From Candidatus Obscuribacterales bacterium (GTDB lineage: Bacteria; Cyanobacteriota; Vampirovibrionia; Obscuribacterales; Obscuribacteraceae), in contig JAIEPM010000470.1 in the NCBI GenBank assembly GCA_019748395.1, forward strand, positions 1-34,919: 34,919 nt of DNA, written 5' to 3'. The position numbers and the translations under genes were made by a program. The notes beneath the pieces are model-generated. The model saw only the letters and a program-made list of their open reading frames with translations, was not told where the DNA came from and did no database searches. Position 1 is the first letter of the stretch, and every line of letters begins with the position of its first letter. This document shows positions 1 through 9,157 of the stretch, piece by piece.

Positions 1-1
1 G

Positions 2-2032
2 TCTTTCTTGAAGTTAAATCCTCTGCTTCTTGCAAAGAATCCTGTGATGATGGTTGTGGCTGTCGGATCTTTGCTTACTTCTTATCTGTTTGTTGAGGAT
101 CTTTTTGCTTGCCGTGATTTTCAGAGCTTGCTTTTTGAAGGGCAAATAACTCTTTGGCTCTGGTTTACAGTGCTTTTCGCCAATTTCTCGGAAGCGATTG
201 CTGAGGGCAGAGGTAAAGCTCAGGCTGATTCATTGAGGAAAAATCGGCAGGATACAAGTGCCAGGCGCGAAATTGCCAAGGACGAGTATGAAACAGTGGC
301 GGCGACCAGTCTAGCCAAGGGAGATATTGTTCTTGTAAAAGCATCTGAAATAATTCCCAGTGACGGCGATGTTATTGAGGGTGTAGCCAGCGTTGATGAA
401 AGTGCTATTACCGGCGAGTCTGCTCCTGTAATTCGTGAAAGCGGCGGTGATCGCAGTGCTGTTACCGGTGGTACCAAGGTTCTTTCGGACTGGCTGCGAA
501 TCAGAATCAGTGTGCAGCCCGGGGAGACATTTATTGATCGCATGATTGCGCTTGTTGAGGGCGCGCAGCGGCAAAAAACGCCCAATGAAATTGCTCTCAA
601 TATTTTGCTGGCTGGTCTGACAATCATTTTTCTTTTCGCTGTTGTCAGTATTCTGCCTTTTTCGATTTTTGCTGTTCGTGCAGCCGCTTCAGGAGAGGTG
701 CCGGATCTCTTCTCTCTTATTGCCTTGCTCGTTTGCTTAATTCCCACAACAATCGGAGCTTTGCTTTCTGCAATCGGAATAGCGGGGATGGATCGGGTTT
801 TGCAGCATAATGTTCTGGCGATGAGCGGCAAAGCTATAGAGGCTGCAGGCGATGTAAATACTTTACTGCTTGATAAAACAGGAACTATAACTCTGGGCAA
901 CAGGCAAGCTGTTGAGTTTATCCCGGCGCCGGGAGTCTCTCTAGCAATGCTGGCGGATGCGGCGCAGTTGTCGTCGCTTGCAGATGAGACACCGGAGGGA
1001 CGATCTATCGTCTCTCTGGCAAAACAATTCGGATTGAGAGAAAGAGAAGTATCAAACTTGCATGCTGATTTCATTTCATTCAGTGCTCATACAAGAATGA
1101 GCGGCGTGAACATGAATGGACGCCAGATTCGAAAGGGCGCGGCGGAAGTGATGTATCGTTATGTGCGTGATCTCGCCTTAAAAGTACCTGCCGAGGTCGA
1201 ACAAGAAGTGAATAGAATTGCTCAGGCGGGAGGAACACCACTTGTCGCAGCAGATAACAGTCATGGACTTTTAGGTGTTATTTACCTGAAGGACGTGATC
1301 AAAGGTGGTATGAAAGAGCGCTTTTCAATGCTTCGTTCCATGGGCATTAGAACTGTAATGATTACGGGGGATAATCCGCTGACTGCGGCTGCGATAGCAA
1401 GCGAAGCCGGTGTTGATGACTTTCTTGCAGAGGCTACCCCTGAAACGAAAATGCACTTGATTTACAAGGAGCAAAATGGCGGTCGCCTGGTGGCGATGAC
1501 CGGTGACGGTACAAATGATGCTCCGGCACTGGCCGCGGCAGATGTTGGGCTTGCTATGAATACGGGTACTCAGGCTGCAAAAGAAGCCGGAAACATGATA
1601 GATCTCGATTCCAATCCCAGCAAATTAATCGAGGTTGTTGAAATTGGAAAGCAGCTGCTTATGACAAGAGGGGCTCTTACTACCTTTTCAATAGCCAATG
1701 ATCTTGCTAAATACTTTGCGATTTTGCCTGCAATTTTCGGTTCTCTTTACGCGCTTGAAAGAGGCGGCAGAGGGGCTCTCTGGGGACTGAATCTGATGGG
1801 CTTGCACTCTGCACACTCAGCTATTTTAGCTGCAGTGATTTTTAATGCTTTGATTATTGTTGCGTTGATTCCACTCGCTTTGAGAGGTGTTTCGTACCGT
1901 CCGATGAGTGCTGAGGAATTATTGCGACGCAATCTACTTATTTATGGGCTGGGTGGCTTAATTGTGCCCTTTCCGGCTATCTGCTTGATAGATCACTTGC
2001 TGGTTTTCTTTCGCTTAGCACCGGCAATATAG
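2..2032 (+). CDS. kdpB: K+-transporting P-type ATPase, KdpB subunit (5' partial)
   Basis: KdpB is the ATP-hydrolysing subunit of the KdpFABC high-affinity potassium pump in the inner membrane. Visible family motifs are the TGES loop of the actuator domain, the phosphorylation motif DKTGT followed by ITLGNRQA, the hinge [12 protein letters not shown], and the TM5 segment IANDLAKYF with the charged Asp and Lys typical of KdpB. The frame is open to the left edge. The first possible start is a TTG at 8, but the usual 20-30 N-terminal residues before KLNP are missing, so the true start probably lies outside the window, as kdpA presumably does. The stop TAG at 2030-2032 overlaps the Shine-Dalgarno sequence of kdpC. 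One oddity is LHSAHSAI, where E. coli KdpB has LHSPDSAI. Identification is very secure. Confidence 0.97.
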   Translation, partial: SFLKLNPLLLAKNPVMMVVAVGSLLTSYLFVEDLFACRDFQSLLFEGQITLWLWFTVLFANFSEAIAEGRGKAQADSLRKNRQDTSARREIAKDEYETVAATSLAKGDIVLVKASEIIPSDGDVIEGVASVDESAITGESAPVIRESGGDRSAVTGGTKVLSDWLRIRISVQPGETFIDRMIALVEGAQRQKTPNEIALNILLAGLTIIFLFAVVSILPFSIFAVRAAASGEVPDLFSLIALLVCLIPTTIGALLSAIGIAGMDRVLQHNVLAMSGKAIEAAGDVNTLLLDKTGTITLGNRQAVEFIPAPGVSLAMLADAAQLSSLADETPEGRSIVSLAKQFGLREREVSNLHADFISFSAHTRMSGVNMNGRQIRKGAAEVMYRYVRDLALKVPAEVEQEVNRIAQAGGTPLVAADNSHGLLGVIYLKDVIKGGMKERFSMLRSMGIRTVMITGDNPLTAAAIASEAGVDDFLAEATPETKMHLIYKEQNGGRLVAMTGDGTNDAPALAAADVGLAMNTGTQAAKEAGNMIDLDSNPSKLIEVVEIGKQLLMTRGALTTFSIANDLAKYFAILPAIFGSLYALERGGRGALWGLNLMGLHSAHSAILAAVIFNALIIVALIPLALRGVSYRPMSAEELLRRNLLIYGLGGLIVPFPAICLIDHLLVFFRLAPAI

Positions 2033-2041
2033 GAGAAGATC

Positions 2042-2662
2042 ATGATAAAGCACTTGCTGCCGTCAATAAAAGTGACATTGCTCCTGTCGATATTCTTGGG
2101 AATAGCTTTTCCTGTTTTGATAACTGCAATTTCGCAGTTTCTCTTCCCCCGACAGGCTAACGGGTCACTTATAAAAGCGAAAGACGGATCAATAATCGGC
2201 TCTGAGTTAATTGCCCAGAACTTCAAGAGCGCTCGTTATTTCCACCCGCGTCCATCTGCGGTCGCATACTCAGGTGAAGCATCTGCCGGAACAAATCTTG
2301 GACCATGCTCCGCAAAGTTAATCACTGGTTTTGCGGATGACCCTGCCACATCCGACCGTGATGAATCATTCTCGGGAGTGCGGCAGCTTTTGGTTGACTA
2401 CCGGAAGGAGAATTTCATGCAGGCTGAGGAGAAAGTTCCGGTTGATGCTGTGACCCGCTCTGCATCCGGGCTTGACCCTCAGATATCTAGGGCTAATGCT
2501 ATACTACAGGCGCGACGGGTTTCCCGAGAAAGAGTTTTGCCGGTGAGCAAGCTGATTAAATTGATAAACAAAAACAGCAGTGAAAGACAGTTAGGTTTTT
2601 TGGGCGAACCCTGCGTGAATGTCTTAAAGCTCAATCTTGATCTTGATGCAATAAATATATGA
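2042..2662 (+). CDS. kdpC: K+-transporting ATPase, KdpC subunit
   Basis: KdpC is the small single-span subunit of KdpFABC needed for assembly and activity of the pump. The 206-residue product has one N-terminal membrane segment (about residues 8-30), then a periplasmic domain with the family blocks GSELIAQNF, YFHPRPSA, NLGPC, SGLDPQIS and LGFLGEPCVNVLKLN. The start ATG is preceded by AGGAGA (2031-2036), which overlaps the kdpB stop. The stop TGA overlaps the kdpD ATG in an ATGA junction, indicating translational coupling. Length and motifs are normal for the family. Confidence 0.96.
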   Translation: MIKHLLPSIKVTLLLSIFLGIAFPVLITAISQFLFPRQANGSLIKAKDGSIIGSELIAQNFKSARYFHPRPSAVAYSGEASAGTNLGPCSAKLITGFADDPATSDRDESFSGVRQLLVDYRKENFMQAEEKVPVDAVTRSASGLDPQISRANAILQARRVSRERVLPVSKLIKLINKNSSERQLGFLGEPCVNVLKLNLDLDAINI

Positions 2663-5376
2663 CCGAAACTCGACGAGATCCCGAAGCATTGCTGTCTCTC
2701 CTGAAGGAAGAGGAACGTAAGAGTGCTCGGGGCAAGTTGAAAATCTTTTTTGGCGCCACGGCAGGCGTTGGAAAAACTTACGCGATGCTGCGAGCTGCGG
2801 CACAACTGAAAGAAGAAAATGTAGATGTCGTTGTTGGTTATGTAGAAACTCATGGCAGGCTGGAGACAGAAGCTTTACTGAAAGGTCTTGAAATAATTGA
2901 GCCTCAAATAATTGACTACAAAGGCACTAAAGTTCGTGAGTTCAATATTGATGAGGCTCTTAAAAGAAAAGCACAAGTGATTCTTGTGGATGAGCTTGCC
3001 CATACAAATGCGCCCGGTAGCCGTCATCTAAAACGCTGGCAGGACGTCCAGGAGCTTCTTGAGTCAGGAATAGACGTTTTTACGACTCTAAACGTTCAGC
3101 ATGTTGAGAGTCTGAATGATCTTGTCGCTCAAATTACAAAAGTGTCGGTGCGGGAGCGAGTGCCTGATTTTTTGCTGGAAAATGCCGATGAAATTGAACT
3201 GGTTGATTTGCCACCGGATGAACTCTTAACCCGATTGAAAGAGGGCAAGGTTTACTTTCCGGAGCAGGCAAGTTCTGCGATGGAAAATTTCTTTCGCAAA
3301 GGTAATCTCATTGCCCTGAGAGAATTGGCTCTGCGCTACACTGCCGAGCGTGTTGTGGCGGAGATGGAGGAATATCGCCAGATTCATGAAATTAAACATC
3401 CCTGGCCTGCAACAGAGCGAATATTAGTCTGTGTAAGTTCAAGCCCGTTGGCGACAAGACTTGTGAGAGCAGCTAAACGCATGGCTGAAGCTTTACGGGC
3501 TAAATGGACTGTTGTTTATGTTGAAGGCTCCATGCCCCTGAGTCATAGTCATCGAGAGTCTCTCGTGCAAACGCTGCGTCTTGCCGAGCAGCTGGGAGCC
3601 GAGATTCTTGAGCTTTCAGGTAAGAATATCGCTGAAGAGATAATGCGCTGTGCGATTGGTTCCAATGTTTCCAAAATTATTATAGGCAAGCCTGCTCGAC
3701 CAAAATGGAAGGAAGTTTTATTTGGTTCTATTGTCGATGATGTAATTCGACTTAGCGGCGTAATCGATGTTTATGTGATCTCCGGCGACGAAGCAGGTGC
3801 GGCGCCTTCGCTGGCGGCACGCTTGCAAGCATCGAGTAAATCATCTGCATATTTCAAGGCTCTTTTGCAGGTACTTATCTGCACCTGCCTGGCACGAGCT
3901 ATGGTGCCTTATTTTGAACTTTCAAACGTGATTATGACTTATCTAATCGGCGTTGTGCTTGTTGCTATTCTCTATGGAAGAGGTCCTTCGATACTTTCTT
4001 CATTGTTGAGTGTTGCGGCATTCGACTTCTTTTGCGTTCCGCCCTTTTTAACTTTTGCGGTTTCCGATACACAGTATTTGGTTACATTTTCTGTGATGCT
4101 GTTCGTATCCCTTTTGATAAGCAATCTGACCGTGACGATTAAACAGCAAGCTGAAGCGGCGCGCTTGAGAGAAATGCGGACGGCTGCACTCTATTCAATG
4201 AGCAAAGAGCTTTCACAGACACTCTCCATGGAAACATTGACTCTGGTTGGTTTGCGCCATATTTCCTCTGTTTTCGATCTCCAGAGCAGATTACTGCTTT
4301 CTGAAGAATCGGGGCAATTGAAACTGCTGCCTTGTGAGCACGATAAATATGAATTGGCTGATCAGATGCTGGATTTCGGCATCGCGGCATGGGTGCACAA
4401 AAACAAGCAGATGGCAGGGACTGGAACGGATACGCTGCCGGGAGCAAGTGCCCTTTATTTGCCGCTCTTAGGAGCAAAGAAGAATATCGGAGTTCTTGTT
4501 GTTAGAGCCATTAAGGAAGACAGAACTATGTCTCCGGAGCAGTTGCGCTTGCTTGAAACATTTGCAAATCAATTGGCGCTTGCTTGTGAGCGAGCTCAAC
4601 TATCCGAGGAGAGTGAGTTATCCCGCTTGCAGTTTCGCACTGAGCAATTGCGCAGCTCGCTGCTTAGTTCTGTTTCTCATGATTTGAGAACGCCTCTTGC
4701 CTCCATATCCGGTGCTGCCAGCAGTATACTGGAAGGATCTTCTGCCCTGGATCTGGAAAACTGCAAGGAAATGGTTCGGGAAATTTACGATGAATCAATG
4801 CGCTTGAACCGGCTGGTAGCAAATTTGCTGGATATGACCCGACTGCAGTCAGGCACTTTGAAAGTTCAGGCTGAAGCGATTCCCGTAGATGAAGTAATCG
4901 GCACGGCTCTCAGCTCGATGGAGAATCGATTGGCAGACCGTGAGGTTCGTACTAAGGTTCCTGAAGATATTCCTTTCATGGCTGCCGATGCGATATTGAT
5001 TCAGCAGGTTTTGCTTAATCTAGTCGATAATGCAGTGAAATACAGTCCGGAAAAAAGTCCCATCGAAATTTCAGCGAAACTGGTAAACGACATGGTTGAA
5101 ATTTCGGTTGCGGATCAGGGTCCGGGAATACCTGATCATGACAAAACACGAGTTTTCGAAAAATTCTACAGGCTGGATGGCTTGAAGCAAACCGGTGTTG
5201 GGCTCGGTCTTGCAATTTGTGCCGGTATAATCGAAGCTCATAATGGGAAAATTCAGGTGGAGGACCGAATTGGCGGAGGGACCATATTTAAGTTCACCAT
5301 TCCTTCTGTAAAGGAGAATCCGGAATTGAAAATTCAGAGTGAGCTTAGTTCTGAGCAAGGTATGAGAAATGACTGA
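2659..5376 (+). CDS. kdpD: Osmosensitive K+ channel / turgor sensor histidine kinase KdpD
   Basis: This membrane sensor kinase controls kdp expression in response to K+ limitation or osmotic stress. The 905 residues match the full-length E. coli-type architecture. An N-terminal KdpD nucleotide-binding domain has a Walker A-like GATAGVGKTYAM (residues 32-43; Ala replaces the usual Pro) and the block LVDELAHTNAPGSRH. It is followed by a USP-like domain (about 250-375), a four-helix membrane domain (about 398-495), a GAF-like region, and the kinase core. The core has SHDLRTPLASISG with phosphoacceptor His674, the N box NLVDNAVKYSP and G boxes DQGPGIP and GVGLGLAI. It overlaps kdpC by 4 nt and kdpE by 8 nt. 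Confidence 0.97.
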   Translation: MTETRRDPEALLSLLKEEERKSARGKLKIFFGATAGVGKTYAMLRAAAQLKEENVDVVVGYVETHGRLETEALLKGLEIIEPQIIDYKGTKVREFNIDEALKRKAQVILVDELAHTNAPGSRHLKRWQDVQELLESGIDVFTTLNVQHVESLNDLVAQITKVSVRERVPDFLLENADEIELVDLPPDELLTRLKEGKVYFPEQASSAMENFFRKGNLIALRELALRYTAERVVAEMEEYRQIHEIKHPWPATERILVCVSSSPLATRLVRAAKRMAEALRAKWTVVYVEGSMPLSHSHRESLVQTLRLAEQLGAEILELSGKNIAEEIMRCAIGSNVSKIIIGKPARPKWKEVLFGSIVDDVIRLSGVIDVYVISGDEAGAAPSLAARLQASSKSSAYFKALLQVLICTCLARAMVPYFELSNVIMTYLIGVVLVAILYGRGPSILSSLLSVAAFDFFCVPPFLTFAVSDTQYLVTFSVMLFVSLLISNLTVTIKQQAEAARLREMRTAALYSMSKELSQTLSMETLTLVGLRHISSVFDLQSRLLLSEESGQLKLLPCEHDKYELADQMLDFGIAAWVHKNKQMAGTGTDTLPGASALYLPLLGAKKNIGVLVVRAIKEDRTMSPEQLRLLETFANQLALACERAQLSEESELSRLQFRTEQLRSSLLSSVSHDLRTPLASISGAASSILEGSSALDLENCKEMVREIYDESMRLNRLVANLLDMTRLQSGTLKVQAEAIPVDEVIGTALSSMENRLADREVRTKVPEDIPFMAADAILIQQVLLNLVDNAVKYSPEKSPIEISAKLVNDMVEISVADQGPGIPDHDKTRVFEKFYRLDGLKQTGVGLGLAICAGIIEAHNGKIQVEDRIGGGTIFKFTIPSVKENPELKIQSELSSEQGMRND

Positions 5377-6067
5377 AAAACTGGCTTCAATTCTGGTTAT
5401 TGAGGACGAGCTGCCGATCCGGCGCTTTTTGAAGTTGGCTTTAAGCGACCACGGTTATGCATATGATGAAGCTTCAAGCGCAAAGCAGGGTCTGGAAAAG
5501 ATAGTGAATGAAAGACCGGACATAGTCATTCTTGATCTTGGTCTGCCTGATATAGATGGTCTTGAGTTAACCCGCCGTTTGCGTGAATGGACCAGCGTGC
5601 CGATTATCATCCTGTCAGCCAGAGGCAGAGAAAAGGATAAAGTGGAAGCACTGGATGCCGGAGCGGACGACTATTTGACCAAGCCCTTTGGGGTTGCTGA
5701 GTTGCTTGCCAGATTGAGAGTGGCGCTCAGACATTCAGCTCAAGTATCAAGCGGGCAGTCGGAAGCCGAATTTAATTTTGGAAATGTATCTGTCGATTTA
5801 GGCAAAAGGCAGGTGCTGCTTGATGGCGCTGAGATTCATCTCACTCCGATCGAATACAAATTGCTGATTACATTGATTAAGTACTCAGGCAAAGTTGTAA
5901 CCCAGAATCAGCTTCTTAAAGAAGTCTGGGGTCAAGAGTATAGAGACGAAAGTAATTATTTGAGAGTTTATATGGCTCATTTGCGCCGCAAACTGGAGAA
6001 GGACTCATCGCATCCCCGGCATCTCATTACAGAAGCAGGAGTCGGTTATCGCCTTAAAACCGAATGA
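5369..6067 (+). CDS. kdpE: KdpE response regulator (OmpR family)
   Basis: KdpE is the DNA-binding partner of KdpD that activates kdp transcription when phosphorylated. The 232-residue product has a receiver domain with acidic pocket Glu12/Asp13, phosphorylation site Asp56 in ILDLGLPD and the conserved Lys in DYLTKPFG. A C-terminal OmpR/PhoB winged helix spans about residues 135-230 (TPIEYKLL, then VYMAHLRRKLE). Its ATG lies within kdpD (8-nt overlap), so the two are translationally coupled. It is the last gene of the operon, followed by an intrinsic terminator. The KdpE assignment rests on position next to kdpD as well as sequence. Confidence 0.96.
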   Translation: MTEKLASILVIEDELPIRRFLKLALSDHGYAYDEASSAKQGLEKIVNERPDIVILDLGLPDIDGLELTRRLREWTSVPIIILSARGREKDKVEALDAGADDYLTKPFGVAELLARLRVALRHSAQVSSGQSEAEFNFGNVSVDLGKRQVLLDGAEIHLTPIEYKLLITLIKYSGKVVTQNQLLKEVWGQEYRDESNYLRVYMAHLRRKLEKDSSHPRHLITEAGVGYRLKTE

Positions 6068-6156
6068 GCAAGGGGTATTTTTAGCGAAATTTTGACGCCC
6101 GGCAATTCTATTTTGTCAAGGATTCAGCAGTAAATCGCAGATATTAACGGTGTTGG

Positions 6157-6185
6157 GCAGCTTTGATATAAAGCTGCTCTTTTTT
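6157..6185 (+). terminator. Intrinsic terminator of the kdp operon
   Basis: An 8-bp perfect stem GCAGCTTT / AAAGCTGC (6157-6164 with 6170-6177) with loop GATAT is followed by TCTTTTTT. It lies 90 nt after the kdpE stop and before the ribosome binding site of the next gene, so it should separate kdp from the porin gene. Confidence 0.85.
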
Positions 6186-6231
6186 CAAATTCCATCTTGA
6201 CTTACTTGTCGGCGGACGCAGGAGTACATTC

Positions 6232-7968
6232 ATGAGAGTTCGGGCTATCTTAAATTGCCTTTTGCTTTTGCTTTCGATCTTTCCTTACCAATCGGCTTTT
6301 GCTGCAGACTCTTTACCGATTGAAAGCCCCATTGCTTTGCGCGATCTGGATTTTGTGCGCAGAGACCTCAGAAATCTTGCCTTGCGGCACTCATTACCGG
6401 TTCCGCCTGCCGAAGCCGGCCGTCAGCAGTTGGGTCTCTATTTCTGGCAGATTGTTACGGCTCTGGCGAAGCTACCGAAGGCTCAGATGAACCAATCGGA
6501 CTATGCTGAAATCGGCCGCCTGACCAGTGATTTTGAAGAACTTGTACAGGAAGTCAAAGGCAAGCTCACAATGGTTGTGGCTCAAAATGACCTTCCCGCT
6601 CAGATTCCCGGTGCTGTTTCCGAGGAAAAAGGCGCCGAGTTCAATGAACGGCTGAGTGTTCTTGAGAAGGTTAAGATCAACGGGGATTTTACTTTTTTGC
6701 CTCAGGCAGACTCCGGCAGAGGAATTAAAGATACGCTGGCCACCAATATGAGGGGGCGGATAAATTTTCAATGCAAAGTCTCTGAGCCTCAGCCCGATTC
6801 TATGATGGGCGATGCCAAACTTTTTTTGCGCCTGACAGCTGCTTCCGGCAGATTTTTTCCGCGAAACAAATATTTGATGAGTCCTGAAAATGACGTCGTT
6901 GATTATGCGGCTAATCCCTACAACACCGGGATTAATGAAACCCAGGTCTCAAATTTGCAAATCAACAATAACAACAGCAACAACGTAAGACCTACAGTTT
7001 CCATGGAACAGGCCTGGTACGGGCAGGACCTGCGCTTTTCCAAAACGCTAAAGGGCAATTATCAGGTTGGATTGAACAATTTTTCCAATGTTTTTGATGC
7101 AAATACAATGGCAAACAATGAAACGATGCAGTTTCTAAATACTCAATTTGTCAATAATATTTCCTGGCGACCTAATTTCATAGGTCCATCCACAATTTTT
7201 CAGATTGAGAAATCGCTCTTGCGCGATCGAGCTTTTATCAGGGCGATGAGCGGTATGATCAGCCTTGCCGACCGGGATTACTTCGGCGGTTATGGAACTA
7301 ATCATGAACTTCAACTTGGGCACAGATTCTTCAAGAAAGAGGGGAATTTACGTGCAGGCTTCTGGAATTTCAATTTCCGGTCTGGTTCGTCAAAGCCTTT
7401 TACAACGCCGCTGGATCTCTCGCCTTCCGGACTTCTCTCGATTTTGCCGGGAGGAACGCCGAGCAGCAGCAGACCGGTGGGATGCTATTTCAATTTCGAC
7501 CAGCGAATCTGGAAAGACATCGGCATCTGGGGGCGCTATGGATTCAACGACAAGCAGTTGGGTGACGTTTTTCTGGGAGGCTTGCTTTCCTCTCGGCAGG
7601 CCTGGTCGATTGGTACCGAAATTCCCATAAAAATAATCTCCAGGCGTCGCAAGGATGATGTATGTGGTATTGCTTTTGGTGCTATTTCATCCTACCGGCG
7701 CGATTCGACTATTACACCGGCAACTCCGGCATTTCTCAGTCTGAACGGAGTTCCGGCAACTGATTTAAGCCAGGTAAATGCAAACCTGGCAACTATGCTG
7801 CCCGGCACCGCACCCACAGCTGAAAAAACTATGGAAGTCTACTACAAGTTTCAGATGAACAAAAATGTATCGATATCGCCGGATTTTCAATACATCTGGT
7901 CACCGGGAGCAGTAAGACCTCAGCCGGGTATTTTTGTTGCCGGTGTTCGTATGAATGTGACCTTCTGA
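6232..7968 (+). CDS. Outer membrane porin, OprB / cyanobacterial porin-like
   Basis: This is a predicted outer-membrane beta-barrel protein of 578 residues. A signal peptide with probable cleavage AFA|AD (after residue 24) is followed by a helical region of about 100 residues that may be a degenerate SLH-like or coiled segment. The rest of the protein is rich in alternating aromatic and polar residues typical of barrel strands, and ends in Phe (GVRMNVTF), the classic C-terminal outer-membrane signature. The pattern resembles OprB-type porins of cyanobacteria; substrate cannot be told. The start is supported by AGGAG at 6220-6224. The gene follows the kdp terminator, so it is probably transcribed separately. 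There is a repetitive Asn-rich stretch near residue 245. Confidence 0.75.
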   Translation: MRVRAILNCLLLLLSIFPYQSAFAADSLPIESPIALRDLDFVRRDLRNLALRHSLPVPPAEAGRQQLGLYFWQIVTALAKLPKAQMNQSDYAEIGRLTSDFEELVQEVKGKLTMVVAQNDLPAQIPGAVSEEKGAEFNERLSVLEKVKINGDFTFLPQADSGRGIKDTLATNMRGRINFQCKVSEPQPDSMMGDAKLFLRLTAASGRFFPRNKYLMSPENDVVDYAANPYNTGINETQVSNLQINNNNSNNVRPTVSMEQAWYGQDLRFSKTLKGNYQVGLNNFSNVFDANTMANNETMQFLNTQFVNNISWRPNFIGPSTIFQIEKSLLRDRAFIRAMSGMISLADRDYFGGYGTNHELQLGHRFFKKEGNLRAGFWNFNFRSGSSKPFTTPLDLSPSGLLSILPGGTPSSSRPVGCYFNFDQRIWKDIGIWGRYGFNDKQLGDVFLGGLLSSRQAWSIGTEIPIKIISRRRKDDVCGIAFGAISSYRRDSTITPATPAFLSLNGVPATDLSQVNANLATMLPGTAPTAEKTMEVYYKFQMNKNVSISPDFQYIWSPGAVRPQPGIFVAGVRMNVTF

Positions 7969-7986
7969 TTTTTCACGCCGAATTGA

Positions 7987-8017
7987 CGCTAGCTGGACCT
8001 GTTTTTAGCGCGTTTTT
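7987..8017 (+). terminator. Possible weak terminator after the porin gene
   Basis: A 5-bp stem CGCTA / TAGCG (7987-7991 with 8006-8010) with a 14-nt loop is followed closely by TTTTT (8013-8017). The stem is short and the loop long, so this is tentative. Confidence 0.3.
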
Positions 8018-8067
8018 AACAGCTGTTTTGCTAGATTTATTTTGGATGCATTTTCAGGTGTCTTCCC

Positions 8068-8325
8068 ATGAAAAATCAAGTAAAACAGATATCGGCACTT
8101 AAAGCAGCCTCGCTTGTATCTGAGCACAAGCATGCAGATCCTGTTAAAAGCATAGTCGCGCTTTTTTATTCAAGCAGGACTTCTGTTCTGGTTGCTTTGG
8201 GTTTCGCGACTTTGCTGTCAGTTGCCGTCGGTGACTTGCTTCTTGCTTGCGCAATTGCGTGTGAAATGTTGATTGTTTTGGGAGCTTTTGCTTTTCATTC
8301 GACTAAGCAATCTTCTTCATTTTGA
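8068..8325 (+). CDS. Small membrane protein, unknown function
   Basis: An 85-residue protein I do not recognise. After a polar N-terminus it has a hydrophobic region (about residues 39-78) that could form a two-helix hairpin separated by the short polar turn VGDL, then a Ser-rich tail. A weak AGGTG ribosome site lies about 8 nt before the ATG. Its stop TGA (8323-8325) directly abuts the stop of the convergent pilin gene. It could be a real small membrane protein or a chance frame; the hydrophobic hairpin and the ribosome site favour a real gene. Confidence 0.55.
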   Translation: MKNQVKQISALKAASLVSEHKHADPVKSIVALFYSSRTSVLVALGFATLLSVAVGDLLLACAIACEMLIVLGAFAFHSTKQSSSF

Positions 8326-8859
8326 TCACTGATTCGAAAGGATCAAGCATTTGCCGTTGAGTCCTGCGACAGAATTTCCGGTGCCATCACCGCCGCCGAT
8401 TGCATAACTGGAACCGGCGTCGGCCTGTCTGTAAGTTATGCGTCCTTTCGGAACAGTCACAGAAGCTGCAGCGGTTGCGCGGGATGCCATGATCCCTGCG
8501 CTGGTATTGGGACCGGCCACAAGCGTGACTTCATTTTGTGCTCCCGTAACAGGGTTGACCGGATAACTGCCTGGCGTGCCGCCTATTTTACTGTTTCCGC
8601 CGGGAAGGTAGGGCTCATAAGTGGTTGGATTGTTGGGGTAGCTGCCGCCGCTGTCTGTGGCGTATGTTTCGGCAGCAATTTGATTGGTTCTCATATTTCC
8701 TTTAACTGCCGCTGTTTTTGCTTTAAGCTGAGCGCCAATGAAATTAGGCAGAGCAATTGCCGCCAGTATGCCGATTATTACTACTACGATCAGAAGTTCT
8801 ACAAGCGTAAATCCGGTTTTCTTTTTGTGAAAAGTTTGCAGCTCAAGTTTTGAAGCCAT
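8326..8859 (-). CDS. Type IV pilin-like / pseudopilin (prepilin)
   Basis: This is a structural subunit of a type IV pilus or type II secretion-like pseudopilus. The class III signal is clear: a basic leader HKKKTG, cleavage after Gly16, then FTLVELL with the conserved Glu at mature position 5, and a single hydrophobic helix ending in LPNF. The globular part has the TAAVKGNMRTNQIAAETYA pattern of bacterial major-pilin-like proteins and is rich in Gly, Ser and Asn. I chose the ATG at 8859 because GAGG sits 6 nt upstream; an alternative ATG at 8871 would add four residues but has no ribosome site. No pilus assembly genes are nearby, so it is an orphan pilin locus. Confidence 0.88.
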   Translation of the reverse strand: MASKLELQTFHKKKTGFTLVELLIVVVIIGILAAIALPNFIGAQLKAKTAAVKGNMRTNQIAAETYATDSGGSYPNNPTTYEPYLPGGNSKIGGTPGSYPVNPVTGAQNEVTLVAGPNTSAGIMASRATAAASVTVPKGRITYRQADAGSSYAIGGGDGTGNSVAGLNGKCLILSNQ

Positions 8860-8898
8860 AAATTGCCTCATGGTCGGGGAGAGATTTCAGGACAGAAG

Positions 8899-9107
8899 GC
8901 GAACTGCAGTTTAGTGCAGTTCTCGCTTTTCCTGCTTCTGCTCGCGCCTCTGAGCATGGCAAGTCAGGTTCAATCCGGGCATGAGGATTGAAGTGTTTTC
9001 GGGCTGATTTTGAATTAGCCTTTTCAGCAAAGCATGGCTGAAGGGCCGTCCTTCTTCGGACTAGCCCTGAGTTCTGTCGGAAATATCAAAACGCATACTT
9101 TCTGCGT
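8899..9107. other. Hairpin-dense intergenic region between usp and pilin genes
   Basis: This 286-nt gap holds a chain of inverted repeats: GCGAACTGCA / TGCAGTTC(TC)GC (8899-8926), TGCTC / GAGCA (8939-8956), TTCAATCC / GGATTGAA (8969-8992), GGCTGATT / AATTAGCC (9002-9020, with one G.U on the + strand and TTTT after it), TTCAGC / GCTGAA (9023-9042), GGGC-GTCC / GGAC-GCCC (9043-9067) and ACGCA / TGCGT (9091-9107). It may be the structured 5' leader of the pilin mRNA (- strand), a separate small RNA, or termination signals. The G.U wobble and T-tract at 9002-9024 fit a + strand transcript better. No known RNA family is recognised. Confidence 0.5.
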
Positions 9108-9157
9108 CACAATTCTTCGTATCTTTAAGGTCTGTCCGAATAAGAGGGGTCTTTAAT

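Noticed and set aside
220-1074. A 284-codon open frame antisense to kdpB.
   Set aside because: It is a shadow of the strongly conserved kdpB frame, with no ribosome site and low-complexity composition.
8961-8985. AGGTTCAATCCGGG resembles a tRNA or tmRNA T-loop.
   Set aside because: No cloverleaf can be built around it; the bases pair better as the perfect TTCAATCC / GGATTGAA hairpin.
9091-9107. ACGCA / TGCGT as the intrinsic terminator of the stress protein gene.
   Set aside because: The stem is only 5 bp and the following T-tract on the - strand is just four bases, so it is kept only as part of the hairpin-dense region.
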